From: Marinicauda salina | Lineage (GTDB): Bacteria > Pseudomonadota > Alphaproteobacteria > Caulobacterales > Maricaulaceae | Assembly (NCBI RefSeq): GCF_003122085.1 | Contig: NZ_QEXV01000003.1 | Span: 248,001 to 312,000 of the forward strand | Direction: 5' to 3' | DNA length: 64,000 nucleotides | Part shown: positions 29,592 through 37,895 of the stretch, piece by piece | Layout: each line of letters begins with the position of its first letter | Numbering within the stretch: position 1 is the stretch's first letter | The notes under the pieces: model-generated | Seen by the model: the letters and a program-made list of their open reading frames with translations, nothing else | Database searches by the model: none | What the model was told of the DNA's origin: nothing | Position numbers and translations under genes: made by a program

Positions 29592-29945
29592 ATGGAAAGC
29601 GCAACGCCTGACATGCGCGAAGCGAAATTCGCGATCGGCGATGTCGTCAGACACCGCATGTTCCCGTTTCGCGGGATCGTCTTCGACGTCGACCCCGAGT
29701 TCGCGAACACCGAGGAATGGTGGCTGGCGATCCCGCCCGAGATCCGCCCGCGCAAGGACCAGCCCTTCTACCACGTGCTCGCCGAGAACGAGGAGACCTA
29801 CTACACGGCCTACGTCTCGGAGCAGAACCTCGTGCCCGACGCGCACAACGGCGCGGTCGGCCATCCCGGCGCGAAGGAGCTGTTCGAGGGCTTCGACGGC
29901 GCGCGCTACGTGCTCAAGGCCGAGGCGTCCGGCAAGGCGAACTGA
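29592..29945 (+). CDS. hspQ: Heat shock protein HspQ
   Basis: HspQ (hemimethylated-DNA-binding/YccV-like) protein, 117 residues from ATG 29592 (GGACGGT upstream; an ATG at 29580 also possible). Family motifs: FAIGDVVRHRMFPFRGIVFDVDPEF in the first half, read as FAIGDVVRHRMFPFRG then IVFDVDPEF, and FYHVLAENEE plus YVSEQNL. In E. coli and Yersinia it is a Lon adaptor/specificity factor and DnaA-linked. It is divergent from the Ppx gene and convergent with the FAH-type gene, with a small GC-rich hairpin at the shared end (29944-29960). Confidence 0.9.
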   Translation: MESATPDMREAKFAIGDVVRHRMFPFRGIVFDVDPEFANTEEWWLAIPPEIRPRKDQPFYHVLAENEETYYTAYVSEQNLVPDAHNGAVGHPGAKELFEGFDGARYVLKAEASGKAN

Positions 29946-29951
29946 GCGCCC

Positions 29952-30965
29952 TCAGCGCTCGTAGCGCACCACGTCCTGCTCGATCGCGCCGAAGATCGAC
30001 CTGCCCTCGGCGTCGGTCATCTCGATGCGGATGGTGTCGCCCGGCGTCATGAAGCGGGTTTTCGGCTCGCCGTCGTAAATCGTTTCGATCATTCGGATTT
30101 CGGCGATGCAGGAATAGCCCTTCCCGCCTTCGCTGACCGGCTTGCCCGGCCCGTCGTCGAGCTTGTTCGACACCGTGCCCGAGCCGACGATCGTGCCCGC
30201 CGTCAGCGGCCGGCTCTTTGCGACGTGGCTCACCAGGCGGGGGAAGTCGAACGTCATGTCGACATGGCAGTCGGGCTCGCCGAAGCGTTCGCCGTTGAGC
30301 GTCGAGCGCAGCGGCAGGTGGATCTTGCCCCCGTCCCAGGCCTCGCCGAGCTCGTCGGGCGTGACCGCCACAGGCGAGAACGCGCTGGGCGGCTTGGACT
30401 GGAAGAAGCCGAAGCCCTTGGCCAGCTCGGCGGGGATGAGGCCGCGCAGGCTCACGTCGTTGACGATCATGATCAGCCGGATCTTCGACTTGGCCTCTTC
30501 CGGCGTCAGGCCCTGCGGGCCGTCGCCGGTGATCACGGCGACCTCGGCCTCGAAGTCGCAGCCCCAGGAGTCATCGGCCAGCGGAATGGGATCGCGCGGG
30601 GCGAGGAAGGAGTCCGAGCCGCCCTGGTACATCAGCGGGTCTTCCCAGAAGCTGTCGGGCAGCTCGGCGCCGCGCGCCTTCCGCACCAGTTCGACGTGGT
30701 TCACGTAAGCCGAGCCGTCGGCCCATTGATAGGCGCGCGGCAGCGGCGAGAGCGCCTCATGCTCGTGAAAGCGCTCGCGCGGGATCGCCTCGCGCTCGAG
30801 CTCGTCGGCCAGCGTGCGCAGCGCCGGCTCGGCGCGCTCCCAGTCGTCGAGCGCGGCCTGCAGCGTCGGCGCGACATGGCTCGCGTCGGCGCACCAGGCG
30901 AGATCCTTCGAGACCACGACGAGACGGCCGTCGCGAGTGTCGTTCTTGAGGCTGGCGAGTTTCAT
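29952..30965 (-). CDS. Fumarylacetoacetate hydrolase family protein
   Basis: 337-residue enzyme of the fumarylacetoacetase family. An N-terminal small domain is followed by the catalytic domain with metal ligands in DFEAEVAVI (Glu-x-Glu) and VNDVSLRGL (Asp), and TAGTIVGSGTVSNK. Homogentisate 1,2-dioxygenase (32761) lies upstream on the same strand, separated by a sulfotransferase-like gene and carbonic anhydrase, so fumarylacetoacetase in tyrosine breakdown is the best guess. Maleylacetoacetate isomerase and 4-HPP dioxygenase are not in the window. Confidence 0.85.
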   Translation of the reverse strand: MKLASLKNDTRDGRLVVVSKDLAWCADASHVAPTLQAALDDWERAEPALRTLADELEREAIPRERFHEHEALSPLPRAYQWADGSAYVNHVELVRKARGAELPDSFWEDPLMYQGGSDSFLAPRDPIPLADDSWGCDFEAEVAVITGDGPQGLTPEEAKSKIRLIMIVNDVSLRGLIPAELAKGFGFFQSKPPSAFSPVAVTPDELGEAWDGGKIHLPLRSTLNGERFGEPDCHVDMTFDFPRLVSHVAKSRPLTAGTIVGSGTVSNKLDDGPGKPVSEGGKGYSCIAEIRMIETIYDGEPKTRFMTPGDTIRIEMTDAEGRSIFGAIEQDVVRYER

Positions 30966-31024
30966 CAGCGGCGCTCCGCGGCTTGTCGGTTGAAGGGGAC
31001 GGCGCGTCCCCCGGCTCGGTCGGA

Positions 31025-32050
31025 CTAGATCAGGGCGTTGGCGAGATAGGCGCTTCGCGGCGTGCTCGGCAAGACCTGGAAGCTCCACTCGACGATGCGG
31101 CCGAGATCGTCGCCGAGCTGCTCGCGCACCGCCGCGCCCTCCGAGCGCCGGGTCTCGGCGCCGAAGGCGCGTCCGGGATCCTTGGCGTCGCGCGCCATCA
31201 GGGGACCCGAGACGACCTCCGCGATGCGGTCTTCTCCAAGCCCGATGTCGAAAAAGGCGTCGGCCGCGGCGAGCGCTTCGGCCGGGCGCGCGATGAAGGC
31301 GTCGCCGTCCAGCCAGGCGGCGCGCCCGGTTCCGAGCGCGGCCTGGGCGGCGCGCATCTGCTCGATCTCCATGTGCCAGACCAGAGCGGCGACCTGCATG
31401 TCGGTCAGGCCGAAGAGCTGCTCGCCCGGGATGCGTCCCGCCGACAGGCCGTCGCGGGCGAACAGCGCGAACATCCGCCGCGCGAAAGCGCGGCCGGGCT
31501 CGGCCTTCTTGGCGATCGAGACGATGAACGCCTCGATGTCGGAGGTCAGGAACAGATGCTTCGCGTCGGGGAACGCTTGAGCCGCCTCGCCGACGAGATT
31601 GTTGACGATGTTGGTCGGCTTGATGACGGCGCGCTCGCCCGCGCCCGCCGTCCTGCCGAGCGTGCGGAACGTCGGCGCGGCGAGCTGCTGGAACCGGGCC
31701 GTGTGGCCGTGGCGCTTCAGGCTCGCCAGCGCCATCAGCGCCGCCGGCTCGCGCAGGCAGACCGACGCGCCCTCCGCGCTCAGGCACCGCGCGAGCAGGG
31801 TCGAGCCGCAGAAGGCCGAATGCCAGATGAAGACCGGGGCGCGATCCGGCGCGGGAATCGAACCGGACGCCAATTCGCCGAGCGCGATGTCGGCGCTCTC
31901 CAGGCTGGTCCGGTCGAGCCGCTCGTCGAGAAACGGCGTGTCCTCGAGCTGGCCGCGCGCGAGCTTGACGAAACGCGCGCGCCCGGCCTGGAGGTCGAGG
32001 GCGTCGAGATGCCAGGCGGAGTCGGCGAGCAGAGCCGCGGGATCGGTCAT
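31025..32050 (-). CDS. Sulfotransferase-like protein, divergent
   Basis: 341 residues. A P-loop-like motif FIWHSAFCGSTLLARCL (about residue 72) matches the 5'-phosphosulfate loop of sulfotransferases, with Cys-Gly-Ser-Thr in place of SGTT/S. Further on, HLFLTSDIEAFIVSIAKK occupies the place of the 3'-phosphate region but lacks the usual RxxxD. Function unknown. Start: ATG 32050, or GTG 32068 overlapping the carbonic anhydrase stop as GTGA. It lies between the fumarylacetoacetase-like gene and the carbonic anhydrase gene. Confidence 0.75.
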   Translation of the reverse strand: MTDPAALLADSAWHLDALDLQAGRARFVKLARGQLEDTPFLDERLDRTSLESADIALGELASGSIPAPDRAPVFIWHSAFCGSTLLARCLSAEGASVCLREPAALMALASLKRHGHTARFQQLAAPTFRTLGRTAGAGERAVIKPTNIVNNLVGEAAQAFPDAKHLFLTSDIEAFIVSIAKKAEPGRAFARRMFALFARDGLSAGRIPGEQLFGLTDMQVAALVWHMEIEQMRAAQAALGTGRAAWLDGDAFIARPAEALAAADAFFDIGLGEDRIAEVVSGPLMARDAKDPGRAFGAETRRSEGAAVREQLGDDLGRIVEWSFQVLPSTPRSAYLANALI

Positions 32051-32064
32051 CGAAGCGCTCGCCG

Positions 32065-32712
32065 TCACAGCGCGACGGGGGCGAATTCGCCGTCGACGGT
32101 CAGCCATTCGAGCTCGCCGTCGGCGATGCCGAAGCGCGCGCCGTGGAGCTTGAGACGCCCGTCGGCGAGGCGTTCGGCGACGAAGGGATAGGTCTTCAGG
32201 CGCTCGATCGACCGACGGATCGAGCATAGCTCGACCCGCTCGGAGAGCGCGTCCTCATCCGTCAGCTGCGGCTCCTCGGAGCGCGCATCGGCGAGCGCTT
32301 CGCCCAGCGGTTCGATCCACTGATTGATGAAGACCGCGTCCGCGTCCTCGCCGCCGCCCGCCACGCACGCCTTCACGCCGCCGCATTGGCGATGGCCCAG
32401 CACCAGGATGTTCGGCACCTCGAGCTTCTTGACGGCGAACTCGAGCGCGGCGGACACGCCGTGATGCCCGCCGTCGGGCTCGAAGGGCGGGACGATGTTG
32501 GCGACGTTGCGCACCACAAAAAGCTCGCCGGGACGGGCGTCGAACACCTGGGCGGGATCGACCCGGCTGTCGCAGCAGGCGATCACCAGCGTATGCGGAT
32601 GCTGGCCGTCCTCCGCCAGCGTTTCGAACAGGGCGTGCTGGCGCGGGTAGAGCTCGCTTCGGAACCGCGAGAATCCCTCGGTGAGGGGCGAAGGCATGGA
32701 ACGCTTGGGCAT
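32065..32712 (-). CDS. Beta-class carbonic anhydrase
   Basis: Zinc enzyme interconverting CO2 and bicarbonate, 215 residues. The ligand motif CCDSR gives Cys46 and Asp48; the second cluster is GHRQCGG (His and Cys). VRNVANIVPPF and GVSAALEFAV are also typical. ATG 32712 is taken; GTG 32721 and ATG 32697 are in frame. It is in the same direction as hmgA and the FAH-type gene, although carbonic anhydrase has no known role in tyrosine breakdown. Confidence 0.92.
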   Translation of the reverse strand: MPKRSMPSPLTEGFSRFRSELYPRQHALFETLAEDGQHPHTLVIACCDSRVDPAQVFDARPGELFVVRNVANIVPPFEPDGGHHGVSAALEFAVKKLEVPNILVLGHRQCGGVKACVAGGGEDADAVFINQWIEPLGEALADARSEEPQLTDEDALSERVELCSIRRSIERLKTYPFVAERLADGRLKLHGARFGIADGELEWLTVDGEFAPVAL

Positions 32713-32760
32713 CGGACGCACCCTAACGCGGGCCGGCGATTCCGCCAGCCGCGCGTTCGA

Positions 32761-33909
32761 TCACTCAGCCGCTTCGCGGGCGCGCCAGGAATTGACGTAG
32801 TCGGCGTTCTCCACGCTCGCCGCGCCCTCGCCGACCTCCAGCGGATCGCGCGTGTCGATCATCACCGCGTACTCGTCGGTCGCGGGCTTGGACTGCTCCA
32901 TCATGTTCTTGAGCGCCTTGGGATGCGGCCCGTGAGTGAAGCCCGACGGGTGGAAGGTCATCATGCCCGCATCGATGTTGTCGCGGCTGAAGAAGTCGCC
33001 GGCGTGGTAGAACAGCACCTCGTCGTAATCGTCGTTGTTGTGGAAGAACGGCACCTTGAGCGCGCCGGGGTCGGTCTCGAAGGGCCGCGGCGCGAAGGTG
33101 CACACGACGAAGCGGTCCGACAGGAAGGTCGTGTGCGCGCTCGGCGGCAGGTGATAGCGGTGGCTCATCAGCGGGCGGATGTCGCGCACGTTGAGCCGCA
33201 CCGGGTGCAGCTCGCCGTGCCAGCCCACGGCGTCCAGCGGATTGAACGGATAGGTGATGCGGCTGACCTGGCCGCGCTTCTTGACCTCGACGGTCCAGTC
33301 GCGCCCGGCGTCGGCCTGCTGGGCGCGGAACGCCTCGTCCATCGCCGGCACGTCGAACACGGCCGGGTCGAAAATGGCGTGCGGGCCGACCAGCCCCTTG
33401 TCGGGCAGGGTGTAGTGCGTGTTCGTCGCCTCGACCATCAGCACCGAGGTCGCCGCGTTCGGGTCGAGCCGCCACATCGTTCCGCGCGGCAGCACGATGT
33501 AGTCGCCGGCCTCGTAGGCGAGCCGGCCGAAATCGCAGAAGAGATCGCCGGAACCTTCATGGATGAACAGCAGCTGGTCGCCGTCGCCGTTTCGCGCCAG
33601 CGCCTCCATCGCAGTGTCCAGTTTCCAGAACCGGATATCGCACGACGCGTTGTGCAGCACGGAGGCGGCGCTCCACGGCGAGGCCTCGGCGATATTGAGC
33701 TTCGCCAGGTCGAAGGCGCGCGGTTGCAGCGGGCCCTCGAACTTCACCCAGCCGGTGGGCGGGTTCCGGTGATGGAGGAAGGCGGCCGGGCCGAAGAACC
33801 CCTCCTTCGACATCTCGCGCTCATAGGGCCCCTCCTCGGGAAAGTCGGCGTGCGCCTGGCGCGAAGCCTGGCCTTCCGTGCGCGACGCGTAGATCCATTT
33901 GCGAGCCAT
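32761..33909 (-). CDS. hmgA: Homogentisate 1,2-dioxygenase family protein
   Basis: Fe(II) ring-cleavage dioxygenase of tyrosine/phenylalanine catabolism, cupin fold. Metal-ligand region: FHNNDDYDEVLFYHAGDF with Glu and His, followed by TFHPSGFTHGPHP. Length 382 is shorter than many (about 430) but within the bacterial range. ATG 33909 (MARKWIY) is preferred over an upstream ATG at 33921. An inverted repeat lies upstream (33962-33979) and may be an operator. Together with the FAH-type gene at 29952, this suggests homogentisate degradation. Confidence 0.87.
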   Translation of the reverse strand: MARKWIYASRTEGQASRQAHADFPEEGPYEREMSKEGFFGPAAFLHHRNPPTGWVKFEGPLQPRAFDLAKLNIAEASPWSAASVLHNASCDIRFWKLDTAMEALARNGDGDQLLFIHEGSGDLFCDFGRLAYEAGDYIVLPRGTMWRLDPNAATSVLMVEATNTHYTLPDKGLVGPHAIFDPAVFDVPAMDEAFRAQQADAGRDWTVEVKKRGQVSRITYPFNPLDAVGWHGELHPVRLNVRDIRPLMSHRYHLPPSAHTTFLSDRFVVCTFAPRPFETDPGALKVPFFHNNDDYDEVLFYHAGDFFSRDNIDAGMMTFHPSGFTHGPHPKALKNMMEQSKPATDEYAVMIDTRDPLEVGEGAASVENADYVNSWRAREAAE

Positions 33910-33961
33910 GCGAGCCTCCATCGCGGGCGGCGCGACGCCGCCTTCCGAACGCGGCCGAAGA

Positions 33962-33979
33962 TAGTTTCATTTGTAACTA
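33962..33979. promoter_or_regulatory. Inverted repeat upstream of hmgA
   Basis: TAGTT-N8-AACTA, an AT-rich inverted repeat in an otherwise GC-rich intergenic region, 53 bases from the hmgA start on - and 123 from the HTH gene on +. It could be an operator for a MarR- or IclR-type regulator of the homogentisate genes, or for the divergent HTH gene. Assignment is inference. Confidence 0.4.
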
Positions 33980-34101
33980 AAAGGAAGAGGCCTCGCGCGA
34001 GGCCGCCTGTGCCGAGGCGGTTTGCAGAATGCCGCATTCCGATTATGGCCGTATGCCTTCCGAAAAGTCGCGAGCCGCGACGAAAACGAAAAGGGTGGAA
34101 G

Positions 34102-34710
34102 ATGAGGGGAAACAAGGATTGGGGGTCGATGTTGCGCGCATTGCGCATGCGGACGCATTTGAAGCAGGACGCCCTCGCGGCGCATCTCGACGTCAGCCAG
34201 AGCTATATCTCGCGTCTGGAGGGGGGCTATGTCCGCCCTTCAGCGGCGCTGCAGGAGAAGATCGAACAGCTGTGCGCGGACCCGCGCAACCGCCCGATGT
34301 TCGACGACTGGCGGATGACCGTGCGCCGGGCGTTCGATTTCAGCACCATCATCAGTCGCGACGGCGACACCGTAATCGCGATCGAGTTTTCTCGCGGGTT
34401 CAAGGACCTCGGAGAGCCTTTCTCGGCCGTGGAGGCCGGAGTCGATCTCGAGGGCGCGCTCAGCCCCGACGCCGACGTTCAGTTCACGCGGTTCAACGAT
34501 TTCGGTCTGTTCGCCGGCGAGGTATCGGCGATCGACACCATCTGGCGGCAGGGGGCCGGCGAGAGGGCCATCTGCTTCCAGGCGATGAACACGGCCGTGC
34601 GCGACGACTGGCGACGCTGGCACGTCCACACCTCTCATCGGCGGATTTCGCAGTCGGACTACGACGCCCGCAGGCGCGCCGGCGAGGAGACCCTGGTCCT
34701 CGAGGAGTGA
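34102..34710 (+). CDS. XRE-type HTH regulator with conserved C-terminal domain, copy 1
   Basis: 202 residues. An N-terminal helix-turn-helix of the XRE/Cro family (MLRALRMRTHLKQDALAAHL, then DVSQSYISRLEGG) occupies residues about 8-60. The C-terminal part begins with NRPMFDDWR and ends in VRDDWRRWHVHTSHRRIS, with a PAS- or ligand-domain look (alternating strands, W-H-H-HR motif). ATG 34102 is preceded by GGGTGGAAG. A close paralogue follows at 34797. Ligand and targets unknown. Confidence 0.83.
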   Translation: MRGNKDWGSMLRALRMRTHLKQDALAAHLDVSQSYISRLEGGYVRPSAALQEKIEQLCADPRNRPMFDDWRMTVRRAFDFSTIISRDGDTVIAIEFSRGFKDLGEPFSAVEAGVDLEGALSPDADVQFTRFNDFGLFAGEVSAIDTIWRQGAGERAICFQAMNTAVRDDWRRWHVHTSHRRISQSDYDARRRAGEETLVLEE

Positions 34711-34796
34711 GCGCCGGCGCCGGCTTGCCCGGCCGCCGGATCGACCTAACTCAACCGTATTGTTCAATGTTTCCAGCAAGCAACGTCTGAGGGGAC

Positions 34797-35423
34797 ATGT
34801 CTGAAGCCAGGGACTGGGGATCCGAGCTGCGCGCCCTGCGCGTTCGCCTGAATCTGAAACAGGACGCGCTGGCGACACACCTGAACGTGAGCCAGGGCTA
34901 CGTCTCGCGGCTGGAGAACGGCCTCGCGACGCCCTCCGCGGACATGTGCGCGGCGCTGGAGCGCCTGCTCTCGGACCCCGGCAACCGCCCCGTGTTCGAC
35001 GACTGGCGCCGCTCGGTGGCGATCTCGGAAACGATCAGCTCCCTCATCCGCTTCGACGAGGGGGCGATCCGCGCCGTCGAGTTCTCCCAGGGCTTTCGCG
35101 CGTTCGGCGGGTCGTTCGACGCGGCCTATGACGGCATGCCGCTCAACGGCGCCATCGGCGAGGACGCCGACGCCCAGTTCGAGCGGCTCCTGGACCGGGG
35201 GCTGTTCACCGGCGACGCAGCGGCGGCCATCAGCGTCTGGAGCACGCTCGCGAACGGCCAGCCCGTCTTCCTGAGATCGAAAAGCGTCCCGGTCCGCGAC
35301 GACTGGGGCGCATGGCACGTCCATTCCAGCCACCGGCTGATCGACGAAGCGCAGTACTGCGCCGTCAAGGAGTCGGAGCGCGACACGGTCGTGATGCCCA
35401 ACGGCGACGAAGTCCGGTTCTGA
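34797..35423 (+). CDS. XRE-type HTH regulator with conserved C-terminal domain, copy 2
   Basis: 208 residues, paralogue of the previous gene: DWGSELRALRVRLNLKQDAL and NVSQGYVSRLENG in the HTH region are nearly the same, and the C-terminal half shares NRPVFDDWR, ADAQFERL, GLFTGDAA and VRDDWGAWHVHSSHRLI. The C-terminal half has diverged more than the HTH. The two genes are separated by 86 bases, with their own start region. The pair may regulate each other or bind related operators with different ligands; this is inference. Confidence 0.83.
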   Translation: MSEARDWGSELRALRVRLNLKQDALATHLNVSQGYVSRLENGLATPSADMCAALERLLSDPGNRPVFDDWRRSVAISETISSLIRFDEGAIRAVEFSQGFRAFGGSFDAAYDGMPLNGAIGEDADAQFERLLDRGLFTGDAAAAISVWSTLANGQPVFLRSKSVPVRDDWGAWHVHSSHRLIDEAQYCAVKESERDTVVMPNGDEVRF

Positions 35424-35427
35424 CGCC

Positions 35428-35682
35428 CTACGCCACCTGCCTGAGGAGGATATTCATCGCGATCGAGATCCGGTCGCGTTGACCATTGTGCGGCCGTACG
35501 GCGTGCATGAGCCAGGATGGGAACAGCACGAGCAGCCCCGGTTCGGGCTGAATGTGATGCTGAGAGATCGGCTGGCCGCGCGGTCGCTCCCCCATCACCA
35601 CGTCCGCCGCCCCAATCCGGTTCATGGGGAAGCGCGCGATCCCCTCTATTGAACACCGCCGATTTTCAAATGCGGAGCGCAA
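35428..35682 (-). pseudogene. 3' remnant of a 2OG-Fe(II) oxygenase-like gene
   Basis: The last 50 or so residues of this frame match the C-terminal end of a 2-oxoglutarate/Fe(II) dioxygenase family: PGLLVLFPSWLMHAVRPHNG then RDRISIAMNIL, giving the distal His and the Arg that binds 2OG. The upstream HxD that completes the iron site is absent and the frame opens in unrelated sequence (around 35650), so the gene is truncated. It borders an AT-richer segment with a WYL-TerB gene, which may have replaced its 5' part. Confidence 0.6.
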
Positions 35683-35899
35683 CAGCTAGATGGCCGCCTT
35701 CAACGCGGGCGGCGAGCGGGGACGATCAGCGGGGTGGCGAAGAGAATGCTGACATCACCTCCTACTTTGCCAGCGGCATGGATATCTGGATAAGCGCTCA
35801 CGTGCGTCTCCCCTTGCTCCGAGAATAGCGCGAGATCGCAATACCATCCCATACGACACAAGCAGCTCGCTTTTCTCATACTAGATTTTATGAGAGCAT
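35683..35899. other. Intergenic, no gene found
   Basis: Lower-GC stretch between the oxygenase remnant and the WYL-TerB gene. Short frames on both strands (35517-35828 and 35700-35912) have no recognisable domain and are not supported. No terminator or repeat is seen. Confidence 0.5.
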
Positions 35900-36763
35900 A
35901 TGCCTCTACCATTGGTGGTGTTTGACATGCTCGAATTTCGAAAACTCCTCACCCTCATCGGCGAAAAGCGTCCAGATGTCGCTGCTCCTGCAAACCTGCA
36001 AGTGGAAGTGAAGGCGCCGGACGAAGCCGAGATGGTGCCGGAGCATGCCAACGAACCGGAGCCTTCGTTCGGATTTGCCGAAGGTCAGTGTTTTGGGATT
36101 GAGTATGTAGCTTCGGATGGCGAGGAGTCGCGCCGCCGCATTACTGTCTGGGATATCAAGCTCGGGAAAAATGGCATCCCCTGCCTTCTCGCTCGTTGCC
36201 ATGAACGCAACGCTACCCGCCAATTCCGCATCGACCGAATTCAATCCATCATCGACTTGGATGGCGAAATCTTCGAACCGCCAACCGAATTCTTGATTGA
36301 GATATTTGGGATGGACCCCGTATTTGCACGTGCCGCTGAAACCGGTAGCGTGGACATGCCCGAGTTTCGAGAGCAAGCCAGAATTCAAGCTGAACGCGCT
36401 GAACGCTGGCAACAGATTCGAGACATTGTAGTCCCCGAAATGAAGATCCTCGCCGCGCTATCGCTCTCCGATGGCTATATGCAAGCCGATGAGCGCGGTG
36501 AAATAGTCGCACACTTGCTAAGCCTTATTGCGCACTTGGAACCGTCTCTTGAAGAGGAAGACCGGTTGGTCGAACTGGTCAAGCGCCAGCGCCCGTCCCC
36601 GGGAGCCGTGGACCGCGCTATCGAGCAAGTGGGCAAATATCCTCGGGAACGACTAGATGCGCTCTGGGCGACATGCGTCCGAGTCATCGAAGCGGATGGT
36701 CAAATTCTAGAGGAAGAGCTCGAATTTCTGCGCACTCTCGGAGTTCAGCCCTACACGCATTGA
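35900..36763 (+). CDS. WYL-like and TerB-like domain protein
   Basis: 287 residues. The first half contains a WYL-type beta domain (IEYVASDGEESRRRITVWDI, then PCLLARCHERNATRQFRIDR and QSIIDLDGEIFEPP), a fold that binds nucleotides or RNA ligands in regulators. The C-terminal third is helical and TerB-like (ILAALSLSDGYMQADERGEI; later CVRVIEADGQILEEELEFL), with acidic helix pairs as in metal-binding tellurite-resistance TerB. Codon use is less GC-rich than in neighbouring genes, so it is probably acquired. No HTH is seen, so it is not a classic WYL transcription factor. ATG 35900 is used; ATG 35927 is possible. Confidence 0.7.
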   Translation: MPLPLVVFDMLEFRKLLTLIGEKRPDVAAPANLQVEVKAPDEAEMVPEHANEPEPSFGFAEGQCFGIEYVASDGEESRRRITVWDIKLGKNGIPCLLARCHERNATRQFRIDRIQSIIDLDGEIFEPPTEFLIEIFGMDPVFARAAETGSVDMPEFREQARIQAERAERWQQIRDIVVPEMKILAALSLSDGYMQADERGEIVAHLLSLIAHLEPSLEEEDRLVELVKRQRPSPGAVDRAIEQVGKYPRERLDALWATCVRVIEADGQILEEELEFLRTLGVQPYTH

Positions 36764-37828
36764 CTACTCCTCGTCTCCGTAGATCGCCACGACCGGCTCG
36801 CCGCCCGCGACGAGCGCGGCGCGGTACATGCCCGGCGTGTTGAAGCTCCACACCGGCCGGTCGCGGTGCAGCATCACGATCCCGCCGTCGCCGCCCATCG
36901 CGGCGAGTTCGTCCTGGATCACGCGATCGGCGATCGCCTGGGCGTCGGCCTCGCCGTCGGCTTCGGCGCGCTCGATCGCGGTGCAGATGCGCGCGGCGAT
37001 ATTGAGCCGGATGAAGAACTCGCCCGTGCCGGTCGCCGACAGCCCGCAGGCCTGATTGGCGTAGGTGCCCGCCCCGATGATCGGGGAGTCGCCGATGCGG
37101 CCCCACTGCTTGGCGGTCGTGCCGCCGGTCGAGGTGCCCGCGACGATCTCGCCGGACTGGTCGATGGCGACCACGCCGACGGTGCCGAAGGCGTGCTCGC
37201 GCTCCATCAGGTCGAGCGCGCCTTCCCGGATCGGCTCGGGCTCCGGCGCGCCTTCCGGGCGCGGGGGAACCGGCAGGCCCTGCGCCTCGACGGCGCGCGC
37301 CATCGACGCCCAGCGCCGCTCGGTGAAGAAATAGGCCGGCTCCACGAGTTCAAGCGCCTGGTCGGCGGCGAACGTCTCCGCGCCCTCGCCCGCGAGCATC
37401 ACGTGCGGGCTCTCCTCCATCACCGCGCGCGCGAGCGAGATGGGATGGCGCACCGTCGTCACGCCCGCGGCCGCGCCGGCCTGGCGGTCCGAGCCGCGCA
37501 TGATCGAGGAGTCGAGCTCGTTGCGGCCCGCCGCGGTGAACACCGCGCCGCGGCCCGCGTTGAACTTGGGATCATCCTCGAGGCCGCGGATCACGTGCTC
37601 GACCGCGTCCAGCGCCGAACCGCCCTCGGAGAGGATTCCGGCCCCGCGGGAGAGCGCCGCGTCGAGCGCGTCCCGGTAGGCCGCCTCGGTCTCGGCGTCC
37701 ATGTCGCCGCGCTCGATCACGCCGGCGCCGCCGTGAATGACGATCGCCCAGCGCGTGTCGTCCTCGGACTGGGCGCACGCCGCGCCCGAGGCGAACACGA
37801 ACAATCCGATCACAAATGAACGCAGCAT
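36764..37828 (-). CDS. Isoaspartyl peptidase/L-asparaginase, exported
   Basis: Plant-type asparaginase (Ntn hydrolase, Asparaginase_2). A signal peptide at residues about 1-19 (ending AACAQ) implies periplasmic location. The nucleophile Thr is in HAFGTVGVVAID, where autocleavage would occur before Thr; the N-terminal part has IVIHGGAGV and FNAGRGAVF, and the C-terminal half AGTSTGGTTAKQWGR. Length 354. It hydrolyses isoaspartyl peptides or asparagine. Upstream on the same strand is the isochorismatase-fold gene, about 65 bases away. Confidence 0.9.
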   Translation of the reverse strand: MLRSFVIGLFVFASGAACAQSEDDTRWAIVIHGGAGVIERGDMDAETEAAYRDALDAALSRGAGILSEGGSALDAVEHVIRGLEDDPKFNAGRGAVFTAAGRNELDSSIMRGSDRQAGAAAGVTTVRHPISLARAVMEESPHVMLAGEGAETFAADQALELVEPAYFFTERRWASMARAVEAQGLPVPPRPEGAPEPEPIREGALDLMEREHAFGTVGVVAIDQSGEIVAGTSTGGTTAKQWGRIGDSPIIGAGTYANQACGLSATGTGEFFIRLNIAARICTAIERAEADGEADAQAIADRVIQDELAAMGGDGGIVMLHRDRPVWSFNTPGMYRAALVAGGEPVVAIYGDEE

Positions 37829-37895
37829 CCCGGTCTCCCCTGTGTTTCGAACACGCAAGGAAGCATGCGGCCGGGATGCGGACAAGCAGGCGGGT

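Noticed and set aside
32386-34101. Long 5' extension of the HTH gene frame on +
   Set aside because: Antisense to hmgA and the carbonic anhydrase; only the part from 34102 has HTH-type sequence and a ribosome-binding site.
35517-35912. Short frames on both strands between oxygenase remnant and WYL-TerB gene
   Set aside because: No domain, no ribosome-binding site and composition typical of chance frames.
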